64,000 nt of DNA from the NCBI RefSeq assembly GCF_000814845.2, contig NZ_CP010431.2, positions 1,426,001 through 1,490,000 on the forward strand, in the 5' to 3' direction. The DNA comes from Pandoraea sputorum. GTDB lineage: Bacteria; Pseudomonadota; Gammaproteobacteria; Burkholderiales; Burkholderiaceae. Of the stretch, positions 1-7,586 are shown piece after piece (the first letter of the stretch is position 1; each line of letters begins with the position of its first letter). The notes beneath the pieces are model-generated. The model was not told the DNA's origin, did no database searches, and worked only from the letters and a program-made list of their open reading frames with translations. Both the position numbers and the translations under genes were made by a program.

Positions 1-624
1 TCGCCGCGCGATGGGGAACGTCCGGGTTACAACAATCTGGCGCTCACGGTGAAGCGCGTGACGAAGGATCATCAGGGACAGGCCGTCGGTGGCGTGTGCT
101 CGAACTATCTGTGCGACCTGAAGAAGGGCGACGTGGTCAACGTGATGGGGCCATTCGGCAGCACGTTCCTGATGCCGAACCACGCCGACTCGCATCTTCT
201 GATGATCTGCACCGGCACGGGCGCGGCGCCGATGCGCGCGATGACCGAATACCGTCGTCGTCGCCGCATGAAGGGCGCGACCGGCAAGCTGATGCTGTTC
301 TTCGGTGCGCGCACGCAGGGCGAGTTGCCGTACTTCGGTCCGCTGCTCAATCTGCCGAAGGATTTCATCGATACCAATCTCGCGTTCTCTCGCACGCCGG
401 GAAGCCCCAAGCGTTACGTGCAGGATGCGATGCGCGAGCGTGCGGCCGATGTGGCGGCGTTGCTGCGGCACGAGCATACGTACATCTATGTCTGCGGGCT
501 GAAGGGGATGGAGGACGGTGTGCTCCAGGTGTTGCAGACCATCGCCGGTGAGGCCGGTCTCGACTGGCAGACGCTCTGGCAGCGGATGAAGACGGAAGGG
601 CGTCTGCATCTGGAAACTTATTGA
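1..624 (+). CDS. boxA: Benzoyl-CoA 2,3-epoxidase reductase subunit BoxA, 3' part
   Basis: This is the C-terminal 207 residues of a ferredoxin-NADP reductase-type protein; the 5' part lies outside the window and the reading frame is open from base 1. The segment carries the FAD-domain end ([11 protein letters not shown]), the NAD(P)-binding loop [12 protein letters not shown], and the terminal FNR signature [12 protein letters not shown]. In the box pathway BoxA passes electrons from NADPH to the BoxB oxygenase, which epoxidises benzoyl-CoA during aerobic benzoate degradation. The other box genes would lie upstream and cannot be seen. The FNR fold is certain; the BoxA assignment rests on the [15 protein letters not shown] context and is likely rather than proven. 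Confidence 0.8.
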   Translation, partial: SPRDGERPGYNNLALTVKRVTKDHQGQAVGGVCSNYLCDLKKGDVVNVMGPFGSTFLMPNHADSHLLMICTGTGAAPMRAMTEYRRRRRMKGATGKLMLFFGARTQGELPYFGPLLNLPKDFIDTNLAFSRTPGSPKRYVQDAMRERAADVAALLRHEHTYIYVCGLKGMEDGVLQVLQTIAGEAGLDWQTLWQRMKTEGRLHLETY

Positions 625-706
625 CGACTCAGGCGCGCGGCGTTGCACCGCACTTCGCGAAGCGGAGGCCTCACGATTGACCGACGGCGTTTTGCGCCGA
701 CTTAAC

Positions 707-735
707 ACCGCGTGTTTCGGCACGCGGTTTTTTTT
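707..735 (+). terminator. Rho-independent terminator after boxA
   Basis: A perfect 8-bp stem (ACCGCGTG / CACGCGGT) with a 6-base loop is followed directly by a run of T. It lies 83 bases after the boxA stop codon and closes that transcript. Confidence 0.9.
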
Positions 736-835
736 CGTCCCGATGGTATTCGATGCTGTCTCAAGTGCGTCACCGGAATTGAGTAACATGGAGGAGCTGT
801 TTCCCTTCCATTTTTTTCTCTGAACGGAGAGTCAC

Positions 836-1417
836 ATGGGCAAGAAGCGGATTCTGGTGTTGGCGGGCGACTACGTCGAAGACTACGAGCTGATGGTGCC
901 GGTGCAGGCGCTGATGGCCGTCGGGCATCGCGTGGAAGTCGTCTGCCCTGGCAAGAAGGCGGGCGACAAGGTGCGCACTGCGATTCACGATTTCGAAGGC
1001 GATCAGACCTACAGCGAGAAGCGCGGTCACGACTTCACGCTCAACGCGACGTTCGATGGCCTCTCGCCAGCGGACTTCGACGCGCTGGTGATCCCTGGTG
1101 GCCGCGCCCCTGAATATCTGCGGCTCAACGAGCAGGTGCTCGCCGCCGTGCGCCACTTTGCCGAGAACGACAAGCCGATTGCCGCGATCTGTCACGGCGC
1201 GCAGTTGCTCGCGGCCGCAGGTGTGATCGAAGGGCGCGAATGCTCGGCGTACCCCGCTTGTGCACCGGAAGTGCGTCTGGCGGGCGGTAAGTACATGGAG
1301 ATCGCCATCGACGACGCCCATACCGATGGCAAACTTGTCACCGCCCCGGCGTGGCCCGCGCACCCCGCGTGGATCGCACAGTTCCTCGCCGTGCTCGGCA
1401 CGAAAATCGAGCTGTAA
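836..1417 (+). CDS. DJ-1/PfpI family protein (class I glutamine amidotransferase-like)
   Basis: A 193-residue single-domain protein of usual family length. It shows the N-terminal strand [16 protein letters not shown] with the conserved acidic residue, the PGGR loop ([11 protein letters not shown]) and the nucleophile elbow [10 protein letters not shown] with its Cys-His pair. Members include the PfpI/YhbO-type deglycases and stress proteins; the exact activity cannot be read from sequence. The ATG follows a purine-rich stretch (GAACGGAGAG) at good spacing. The gene is monocistronic: boxA is closed off by a terminator upstream and the next gene starts 230 bases later. Confidence 0.9.
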   Translation: MGKKRILVLAGDYVEDYELMVPVQALMAVGHRVEVVCPGKKAGDKVRTAIHDFEGDQTYSEKRGHDFTLNATFDGLSPADFDALVIPGGRAPEYLRLNEQVLAAVRHFAENDKPIAAICHGAQLLAAAGVIEGRECSAYPACAPEVRLAGGKYMEIAIDDAHTDGKLVTAPAWPAHPAWIAQFLAVLGTKIEL

Positions 1418-1440
1418 TGCCGCAGTAAAGCAGCCGTAGT

Positions 1441-1462
1441 GCAGCAGTAATGCAGCAGTAAT
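1441..1462. repeat. Two tandem copies of an 11-bp unit
   Basis: The unit GCAGCAGTAAT occurs twice head to tail just after the DJ-1 gene, with a degenerate related stretch before it from about 1416. No role is evident. Confidence 0.6.
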
Positions 1463-1647
1463 GCAGGACCTCCCATCGGACGTCGCCGCCGCTGCGGTCG
1501 TTGCCGCAGACGCGCGGCGGATTTGTCCGATCTTGCCTCATTTTCGAAAGCTGGATGCGCGACGCCGCAGCAAGATTGCCGCTCTCAACCGGGGTGGCCG
1601 GCGTCCGCACACGTCACGGCCCCCTGCCACGACCAGGGAGCGTCGCG

Positions 1648-2973
1648 ATGCAGGTCAACACTTTCCTCGTTCACAGTGACATCGATCACCACCGTCACGA
1701 CCAACCAATCGGCGACGCCACCGGGCGCGCCGGTTTGTTGCCGGAAGCCGGGCCGCAGGGCATCTTCGGTGCGGTCGTCGGGCACGACGGCAGTGGTGCG
1801 TCGCTGCCGGACATCGGCCCCTACGATTTTTCCAGCGCCACACGCGTGACCGATGCCATGCCGATGGGCAGCACGGGCGCGGCGATCCGCATGTCGCTCA
1901 CGCTGCGTGCGGATATGCCTCAGTACGTCGTCAAGGCGTGCCCGAGCGCAGGGCATGCCGCACAGGCATGGCTGGCGTCGCGGCTCTTCGGCGCCGTGGG
2001 ACTGGCGACGCCTACGGCAGTCCTCGCGCACGGTTGTTCGCAGGCGTTCGACGGGACGCTCGATCCGGCGCGCGTCTATCTGGCGACGACGTTTCTGTCC
2101 CGATATCAGGATCTCGGCGACTGGCTGGAGAGCGACGATGCGTGGCGTGTCTTCGAAGGCAAACCCGGTGTCGACGGGCTCGACGTCGGTGGGCTGCAAC
2201 GGGCGAGGGACGAAGCGATGGCGGCGGGGCGGCAGATGGCGGGACTCGTGGCATCCAACGGCGTGCCGTTCCATGCGCTAAGCGGTGAGGCGGCAAGGGG
2301 GTATGCCGATGCACTGGCGCGTCGCAATGCTATGCGGCATCGGCTCTGTCACGCGCTGCCGGACGTCTATCAATGTGCGCTCGAGCGTCACTATGTCGCC
2401 GGGCTCTGGCTCGGCAACGGGAATCTGTGCAACGTCTTCATGGAGAACCTCGGCGTCTGGCGCGACAAGAACGACCTGCCGTATGCGATGTCGCTCGACT
2501 TCGACGCGGCAGACTTCACCGACACGCCTGCGGCAAACGCGCTCGCGGATCTCTCTCAATTTCACTGTGGCGATCATTACGCGCCCCATGTCCGTCGTCT
2601 GAAGGGACTCACAGGCGAGGCGTCGAACAAGACAGTGCACGATGAATTGAAGAACCCGGTCGGTGTGCGCGCGCTGGCGGCCGAAATGGCCTACCGGCTG
2701 GGCCGGATTTCGGCGCAGAACATTCGCCCGTGGGCGCAAAGCGCGCATGCGGTGGCGAGGGCCGGGGACGCGGCGCGCGATGCTTCGCCCGACGTTGCCG
2801 CCGCGTGCATTGAACCGGATGCGCTCGTGCATCGGCTGCTGGCACGACGCGATCAACTGGTGGAGGGCCTCGGCGGCACATGGGCTGCGCAAATCTGGGC
2901 GCACATGTACGGCACGCGTGCCAGGGCGGTAGACGCGCGGCAGGAACCGTTCCTGTGTGCAGGGCAGCGTTGA
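1648..2973 (+). CDS. Unrecognised protein, possibly with an atypical kinase-like fold
   Basis: 441 residues. The ATG at 1648 is chosen because GGGAG lies 7 bases upstream and the longer version starts with low-complexity sequence. No signal peptide or membrane segment is visible. Three patches resemble the lay-out of HipA/actin-fragmin-kinase-type atypical kinases: a Lys-containing strand followed by a helix (YVVKACPS, K96, then AAQAWLASRLFGAVGLATPTA), a possible catalytic loop (GLWLGNGNLCNVFMEN, 252-267) and a possible metal-binding strand (MSLDFDAADF, 281-290). In the loop, Asn stands where an Asp would be expected, so activity is doubtful. The C-terminal 120 residues are helical and Ala/Arg-rich. 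It could equally be a secreted effector or an unrelated protein. The next gene is convergent. Confidence 0.55.
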   Translation: MQVNTFLVHSDIDHHRHDQPIGDATGRAGLLPEAGPQGIFGAVVGHDGSGASLPDIGPYDFSSATRVTDAMPMGSTGAAIRMSLTLRADMPQYVVKACPSAGHAAQAWLASRLFGAVGLATPTAVLAHGCSQAFDGTLDPARVYLATTFLSRYQDLGDWLESDDAWRVFEGKPGVDGLDVGGLQRARDEAMAAGRQMAGLVASNGVPFHALSGEAARGYADALARRNAMRHRLCHALPDVYQCALERHYVAGLWLGNGNLCNVFMENLGVWRDKNDLPYAMSLDFDAADFTDTPAANALADLSQFHCGDHYAPHVRRLKGLTGEASNKTVHDELKNPVGVRALAAEMAYRLGRISAQNIRPWAQSAHAVARAGDAARDASPDVAAACIEPDALVHRLLARRDQLVEGLGGTWAAQIWAHMYGTRARAVDARQEPFLCAGQR

Positions 2974-2987
2974 GCGCCGACGTTTGC

Positions 2988-3018
2988 GTCAGACGCTTCA
3001 CCCTTCACGTCGTCTGAC
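2988..3018. terminator. Stem-loop between convergent genes
   Basis: Inverted repeat GTCAGACG / CGTCTGAC with a 15-base loop lies between the stop codons of two convergent genes. There is no T run, so it is only a probable bidirectional terminator. Confidence 0.4.
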
Positions 3019-3020
3019 CA

Positions 3021-3953
3021 TCAGGTCGTCGTCGGCATCCCCAGCAATGCCGGTGCGGCGCTCACGAGCGTATCGATGGCGGCGCGCAGCTTGGGAGACG
3101 GATGCCGCGTGTCGGGCCAGACCAGATGCAACGGTGTGCCGGGCGCGCGAATCTGCGGCAGCAGGCGTACCAGCGTGCCGTCGGCGATCGCGCGCATGAT
3201 GACCCAGTGCGGCATGCAAGCGATGCCGAGCCCCTGTTCGGCGGCATCCACGAGCGCGATCAGATCGTCGAGGATGAAGCGCGGCGAGCGATGCGGGCCG
3301 TCGGCGGGCATCATCGGCGTGGGCCATCGGTACAGATTGCCCGCGCGTCCGTACATCAGACATTCGTGAGCGGCGAGATCGTCGACCGTCTGCGGTGTGC
3401 CATACGTCGCCAGATAGGCAGGGGACGCACACAGCATCATCGTCTGCTCGCCAAGCGAGCGCGCCTTGAGTCCGGGCGTGTCGTCGAGCCGCCCGCTGCG
3501 CACGGCCAGATCGTAGCCCTCTTCCACCAGATCGATGCGGCTGTCGCAGAACGCCATCTCGAGACGCAACTGCGGATGCGCCTTCGCCAGCGTCAGCAAG
3601 ACCGGCGCGATGCATTGACGCCCGATGTGCACGGGCATCGTCACGCGTAACTTGCCCATCGGCGTCTGCGAACCGGCGCTTAGCTCGTCTTCTGCTTCGG
3701 ACAGTTCCGTCAGCACCTTCGTGCAACGTTGATAGAACGTCTGGCCCTCACCGGTCAGATGCTGGCTGCGGGTCGTGCGGTGGAACAGGCGCACGCCCAG
3801 CCGCGCCTCCAGTCGGCCGATGCGTTTGGCGACAGCCGAGCGGGTGAGATGCAGCCGTTCGGCCGCGCCCGCAAAGCTCCCGGCGTCGACCGCCGCGACG
3901 AACGCTGAGATGCCCGAAAGCCGGTCGGGCGTGTAGGTCTCATTGGTTCTCAT
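3021..3953 (-). CDS. LysR-family transcriptional regulator
   Basis: 310 residues. The N-terminal winged HTH (GISAFVAAVDAGSFAGAAERLHLTRSAVAKRIGRLEARLG) is typical LysR, followed by a linker helix and a periplasmic-binding-like effector domain. It belongs to the large group that resembles AaeR/DmlR in the way the second domain opens (GKLRVTMPVHIGRQCIAPVL). The ATG is taken at 3953 (MRTNETYTPDRL). It is divergent from the MDR oxidoreductase gene at 4074 across a 120-bp gap and probably regulates it and itself; the dyad at 3970-4002 is a candidate site. Confidence 0.92.
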   Translation of the reverse strand: MRTNETYTPDRLSGISAFVAAVDAGSFAGAAERLHLTRSAVAKRIGRLEARLGVRLFHRTTRSQHLTGEGQTFYQRCTKVLTELSEAEDELSAGSQTPMGKLRVTMPVHIGRQCIAPVLLTLAKAHPQLRLEMAFCDSRIDLVEEGYDLAVRSGRLDDTPGLKARSLGEQTMMLCASPAYLATYGTPQTVDDLAAHECLMYGRAGNLYRWPTPMMPADGPHRSPRFILDDLIALVDAAEQGLGIACMPHWVIMRAIADGTLVRLLPQIRAPGTPLHLVWPDTRHPSPKLRAAIDTLVSAAPALLGMPTTT

Positions 3954-3969
3954 AAGTCGCCAATCAGTA

Positions 3970-4002
3970 GAGAATTTACCGTCACTGCTGCGAAGTATTC
4001 TC
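3970..4002. promoter_or_regulatory. Candidate LysR-type operator in divergent promoter region
   Basis: GAGAAT and ATTCTC form an inverted repeat separated by 21 bases, midway between the divergent LysR and oxidoreductase genes. The position fits a LysR activation/repression site. This is inference from symmetry and location only. Confidence 0.35.
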
Positions 4003-4073
4003 CAATAAGCTGATCCTTGTCCACCCGGCTCGCCGGGATATCCGTTTTGAAAACGTCGACGAGGAAATTGGCA

Positions 4074-5093
4074 ATGACAACGATGCAGCAATGGCAAATG
4101 ACGACGCTGGGCGAAGCCTCGCTCAAACTGGCGACCGTGGAAGTCCCGACGCCCGGGCCGCGCGAAGTGCTCGTGAAAGTGAACGCTGTGTCGCTCAACT
4201 ATCGCGACGCCCTCATGATCGATACCGGCATGGGATTGCCGGTGACGTTCCCATTCGTGCCCGGTTCGGACATGGCAGGGGAAGTGGTGGCCGTAGGCGA
4301 TGGCGTGACGCGCGTGGGGGTGGGCGAGCGCGTCATCAACACGTTCTGGGATCGCTGGAACGAGGGGGAACTGGCACCGGCCGGTTTGCAGATATTCGGT
4401 GGCACCTTGCAGGGGGTGCTTCGGGAGTACGCCGTATTCGACGAGGCGGCGCTCGTGCGCGCGCCGTCCACGCTTGACGCCGCCGCCGCATCGACGCTGA
4501 CGTGTGCCGGGCTCACCGCCTGGTTTGCGCTGTTCGGCACCGGCCGCAAGCTTGCACCCGGCGAGACGGTGCTGTCCATCGGCACGGGGGGTGTGGCATT
4601 GTTTGGCGCGCAACTGGCGCTTGCACACGGGGCAAAGGCGATCGTTGTGAGCGGCAGCGAGGAAAAGTTGGCCCGCGCGGCGGCGCTTGGCGTGACGCAT
4701 GGTGTCCAACGCCGGGAAGGTTGGGCGGAAGAGGTCCGTCGACTCACCGAAGGGCGGGGCGTCGAACAGGTGTTGGAACTGGCTGGCGGCGACATGCGGG
4801 AGACGATGGCGGCGCTTGCGCCCAACGGCAAAGTCTCGGTGATCGGCACGCTGGGCGGGGATTTCCTGCAAATCCCGGTCTATCCGGTGCTGCTCAAGCG
4901 GGCGCATGTGCAAGGCATCGGGGTGGGGCATCGCCAGGGGCTGGAGGCGCTCAGTGCGATGATCGACCGCCACGGTATTACCCCGGTGGTGGACGCCGTC
5001 TACGACTTTGCCGACGCCGCGCAGGCGCTGTCTCACCTGCGCCGAGGGGCGTTCGGCAAGGTGGTGGTGCGCGTCTCCGGGTCAGTTGCCTAA
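4074..5093 (+). CDS. Zinc-independent MDR-family NAD(P)-dependent alcohol dehydrogenase/quinone reductase
   Basis: 339 residues. It has a GroES-like N-terminal domain (VLVKVNAVSLNYRDALMI, PFVPGSDMAGEVVAVG) and a Rossmann domain (ETVLSIGTGGVALFGAQLALAHGAKAI). The structural-zinc cysteines and the catalytic Cys-His of zinc alcohol dehydrogenases are missing, so a quinone-oxidoreductase-like MDR enzyme is likely; the substrate is unknown. The ATG at 4074 has GAGGAA 7 bases upstream. The divergent LysR gene is its probable regulator. The ZTP riboswitch of glyA starts only 35 bases after its stop codon. Confidence 0.9.
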   Translation: MTTMQQWQMTTLGEASLKLATVEVPTPGPREVLVKVNAVSLNYRDALMIDTGMGLPVTFPFVPGSDMAGEVVAVGDGVTRVGVGERVINTFWDRWNEGELAPAGLQIFGGTLQGVLREYAVFDEAALVRAPSTLDAAAASTLTCAGLTAWFALFGTGRKLAPGETVLSIGTGGVALFGAQLALAHGAKAIVVSGSEEKLARAAALGVTHGVQRREGWAEEVRRLTEGRGVEQVLELAGGDMRETMAALAPNGKVSVIGTLGGDFLQIPVYPVLLKRAHVQGIGVGHRQGLEALSAMIDRHGITPVVDAVYDFADAAQALSHLRRGAFGKVVVRVSGSVA

Positions 5094-5128
5094 CGTCCCA
5101 AGCTCGCATAAACTATCGACGCCACAAA

Positions 5129-5226
5129 CCCCGCGTGACTGGCGATTAGGGCGCACACCCTTGTGTGCCCGAGGTGGAGCAACCCACCGGGAAGCGCCGG
5201 GGTCTTATTTGCCGTTCGCCTGGGCA
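5129..5226 (+). promoter_or_regulatory. ZTP (pfl-type) riboswitch aptamer upstream of glyA
   Basis: The conserved parts of the ZTP/ZMP riboswitch appear in order: the P1 strand CCCCG, the core GTGACTGGCG, a GGTGG...CCACC hairpin, the block ACCGGGAAGCGCC closing P1 with CGGGG, and the downstream pseudoknot hairpin with CGCCTGGGC. An extra hairpin (GCACAC / GTGTGC) is inserted between the core and the GGTGG stem. ZTP riboswitches sense the purine intermediate ZTP/ZMP, which builds up when 10-formyl-tetrahydrofolate is short, and turn on one-carbon genes such as glyA. The downstream gene is glyA, as expected. Confidence 0.88.
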
Positions 5227-5280
5227 GCCGTGATGGTTGGTGCTGCCCTGTCTATCGTCTTCCGAAGCACAAAGGAAGAC
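5222..5280 (+). promoter_or_regulatory. Expression-platform hairpins after the ZTP aptamer
   Basis: GGGCAGC (5222-5228) can pair with GCTGCCC (5242-5248). Its left arm contains the GGGC that the aptamer needs for its pseudoknot, so the two structures exclude each other. A second hairpin (GTCTTCC / GGAAGAC, 5257-5280) follows. Neither is followed by a T run, so control may be at translation or Rho-dependent termination. The mechanism is inference. Confidence 0.5.
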
Positions 5281-5330
5281 GCGCCGCAGCATCCCCTCCC
5301 GGAAAATCTGTTCAACTCAACGGAACCGCC

Positions 5331-6578
5331 ATGTTCGACAAATCGAAATCTACCGTTGCCTCCGTCGATCCCGACGTCTGGGCCGCGATTCAGAAAGAAA
5401 ACCAGCGTCAGGAAGATCACATCGAGCTGATCGCGTCGGAAAACTACACCAGCCCGGCCGTGATGGAAGCGCAGGGTTCGCAACTGACCAACAAGTATGC
5501 GGAAGGTTATCCGGGCAAGCGCTATTACGGCGGTTGCGAGTATGTCGACGTCGTCGAACAACTGGCGATCGACCGCGTGAAGGCCCTGTTCGGCGCAGAA
5601 GCTGCCAACGTGCAGCCGAACTCGGGCTCGCAGGCTAATCAGGGCGTGTACTTCGCCATGCTCAAGCCGGGCGACACGATCATGGGCATGAGCCTCGCGC
5701 ACGGCGGTCACCTCACGCACGGTTCGCCGGTCAACATGTCGGGCAAGTGGTTCAACGTTGTGAGCTACGGCCTGAACGAAGCCGAAGACATCGATTACGA
5801 TGCCGCTGAGAAGCTGGCGCAACAGCACAAGCCGAAGATGATCGTGGCAGGTGCCTCGGCTTTTGCGCTGAAGATCGATTTCGAACGCATGGCCAAGATC
5901 GCCAAGTCGGTCGGTGCTTATTTCATGGTCGACATGGCGCACTACGCCGGTCTGATCGCCGCGGGTGTGTACCCGAACCCGGTGCCGCACGCCGACTTCG
6001 TCACCACGACCACGCACAAGAGCCTGCGCGGCCCGCGCGGCGGCGTGATCCTGATGAAGGCGGAGTTCGAGAAGCCGATCAACTCGGCCATCTTCCCGGG
6101 CATTCAGGGTGGCCCGCTCATGCACGTGATCGCCGGTAAGGCCGTCGCGTTCAAGGAAGCCGCATCGCCGGAATTCAAGGAATACCAACAGCAAGTCGCG
6201 AAGAACGCACGCGTGATGGCTGAGACGCTGGTCAAGCGTGGTCTGCGCATCGTGTCGGGCCGTACCGAATCGCACGTGATGCTGGTCGACCTGCGCGCCA
6301 AGAACATCACCGGTAAGGCTGCCGAAGCCGCGCTGGGCGAAGCGCACATCACCGTCAACAAGAACGCGATTCCGAATGATCCGGAAAAGCCGTTCGTCAC
6401 GAGCGGTGTTCGTCTTGGCTCGCCGGCCATGACCACGCGTGGTTTCAAGGAAGCCGAAGCAGAACAGGTCGGCAACCTGATCGCCGACGTGCTGGACAAC
6501 CCGGAAGACGCTGAAAACCTGGCCCGCGTGCGCGCACAAGTGGCTGAGTTGACCAAGCGTTTCCCGGTCTACGGCTAA
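5331..6578 (+). CDS. glyA: Serine hydroxymethyltransferase
   Basis: 415 residues, the usual length of bacterial GlyA. This PLP enzyme converts serine and tetrahydrofolate to glycine and 5,10-methylene-tetrahydrofolate, the main source of one-carbon units. Visible signatures are [21 protein letters not shown], the YYGGCEYVD motif, [12 protein letters not shown] and the PLP-lysine motif [14 protein letters not shown]. The ATG at 5331 gives [10 protein letters not shown] and matches the family; longer upstream reading would run through the riboswitch. The gene is controlled by the ZTP riboswitch and is followed 17 bases later by nrdR, as in many betaproteobacteria. Confidence 0.98.
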   Translation: MFDKSKSTVASVDPDVWAAIQKENQRQEDHIELIASENYTSPAVMEAQGSQLTNKYAEGYPGKRYYGGCEYVDVVEQLAIDRVKALFGAEAANVQPNSGSQANQGVYFAMLKPGDTIMGMSLAHGGHLTHGSPVNMSGKWFNVVSYGLNEAEDIDYDAAEKLAQQHKPKMIVAGASAFALKIDFERMAKIAKSVGAYFMVDMAHYAGLIAAGVYPNPVPHADFVTTTTHKSLRGPRGGVILMKAEFEKPINSAIFPGIQGGPLMHVIAGKAVAFKEAASPEFKEYQQQVAKNARVMAETLVKRGLRIVSGRTESHVMLVDLRAKNITGKAAEAALGEAHITVNKNAIPNDPEKPFVTSGVRLGSPAMTTRGFKEAEAEQVGNLIADVLDNPEDAENLARVRAQVAELTKRFPVYG

Positions 6579-6595
6579 GCCACGGCGTCGCACGC

Positions 6596-7078
6596 ATGCG
6601 CTGCCCGTTCTGCCGGCACGACGACACGCAAGTCATCGACTCGCGTGAAGCGGAAGACGGCGCCGCCATCCGGCGGCGTCGGAAATGCCCGTCGTGTGAC
6701 AAGCGCTTCACGACTTACGAGCGCGTCGAACTCGCCATGCCGGTTGTCGTCAAGAAAGACGGCAGCCGCGCCGAGTACGACCGCGCGAAAGTGCGTGCCA
6801 GTATGCAACTGGCGATTCGCAAACGCCCGGTGAGTGCCGAAGCGATGGATGCCGCGATTGCGCGCATCGAGTACAAGCTGCTGGCCGGTGCCGAGCGTGA
6901 AGTGATCAGCCAGCGCATCGGCGAACTGGTGATGCGCGAGTTGAAGCGGTTGGACAAGATTGCGTACATCCGCTTCGCCTCGGTCTATCGAAGTTTCGAA
7001 GACATCGCAGAATTCCGCGATGTCCTTGAGGAAATCGACAGTCCGGACGTCAAGCCCAAGCGCAAGCCGGTGGCCTGA
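6596..7078 (+). CDS. nrdR: Transcriptional repressor NrdR
   Basis: 160 residues, full length. The N-terminal zinc ribbon has its four cysteines at 3, 6, 31 and 34 ([14 protein letters not shown]), followed by the ATP-cone domain (residues about 49-139, [20 protein letters not shown] and [13 protein letters not shown]). NrdR senses ATP/dATP and represses ribonucleotide reductase genes by binding NrdR boxes. It sits 17 bases behind glyA and is almost certainly cotranscribed with it, so it also falls under the ZTP riboswitch. A strong terminator follows. Confidence 0.98.
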   Translation: MRCPFCRHDDTQVIDSREAEDGAAIRRRRKCPSCDKRFTTYERVELAMPVVVKKDGSRAEYDRAKVRASMQLAIRKRPVSAEAMDAAIARIEYKLLAGAEREVISQRIGELVMRELKRLDKIAYIRFASVYRSFEDIAEFRDVLEEIDSPDVKPKRKPVA

Positions 7079-7160
7079 CTGCGGGCGGCATACGCTGCCA
7101 GCGTTTAAGACTGCCGGACAGACTTAGGTGGGGAACGCACCGCCGGTCGAATGAATGACG

Positions 7161-7200
7161 AAAAACCCGTTGTGCCTGAAAGGGCACGACGGGTTTTTTT
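7161..7200 (+). terminator. Rho-independent terminator of the glyA-nrdR operon
   Basis: AACCCGTTGTGCC and GGCACGACGGGTT pair with one G-T wobble around a short loop, followed by a T run. Confidence 0.92.
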
Positions 7201-7586
7201 ATGGGCATCCGCAGGGTGACCTCATACGTTCATGACGGACACCCTCGACGCGGAACAACCCGAAATTCACGCATGGGACGCGGCTGAAAGGCGCTCCCAC
7301 GCCGTTGCACGCGCGCTGCACGCTTCGGCGCTTTGGGGAAATAAGAAACATAATAAACACTGTTTTGGGATGATTCGGAAAATATTTAAATCAATATTAT
7401 AAGAATGGTCCCAAATGAAAATTCTGATTGAATTATGGGGTAAGTACTAAAAATTATCTGAGTTGACGGGATTTCGATAGTTCGTCTCTAGAATTCACAG
7501 CCTTGCTGGTGACAGGTGTGTTGCCGTTTTGGCGGTAGCGAGTTAATTCGCTATTTGATGTGAATTGGAAATAAGAGATTTATCGA
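7201..7586. promoter_or_regulatory. AT-rich leader/promoter region of first autotransporter gene
   Basis: This 386-bp stretch has no gene. From about 7330 it is markedly richer in A+T than its surroundings. TTTGGGA (7364-7370) and TCCCAAA (7409-7415) form an inverted repeat around an AT-rich core. A TTGACG at about 7462 and TAGAAT near 7488 are weak promoter candidates with poor spacing. The last part holds the conserved leader hairpin listed separately. The composition suggests acquired DNA or a silenced virulence-type promoter. Confidence 0.5.
7536..7553 (+). promoter_or_regulatory. Leader hairpin 1 (shared with the second autotransporter gene)
   Basis: TAGCGA, loop GTTAAT, TCGCTA: a perfect 6-bp stem extended by a G-T wobble. 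It is followed by TTTGATGTGAATTG and the start codon 33 bases later. The equivalent site before the second autotransporter gene has another stem sequence but the same geometry and 3' flank (see 11478-11495). Confidence 0.6.

Noticed and set aside
3954..5036. Upstream extension of the LysR gene across the oxidoreductase gene on the other strand
   Set aside because: The HTH starts right after ATG 3953; the extension is antisense to the MDR gene and low in plausible motifs.
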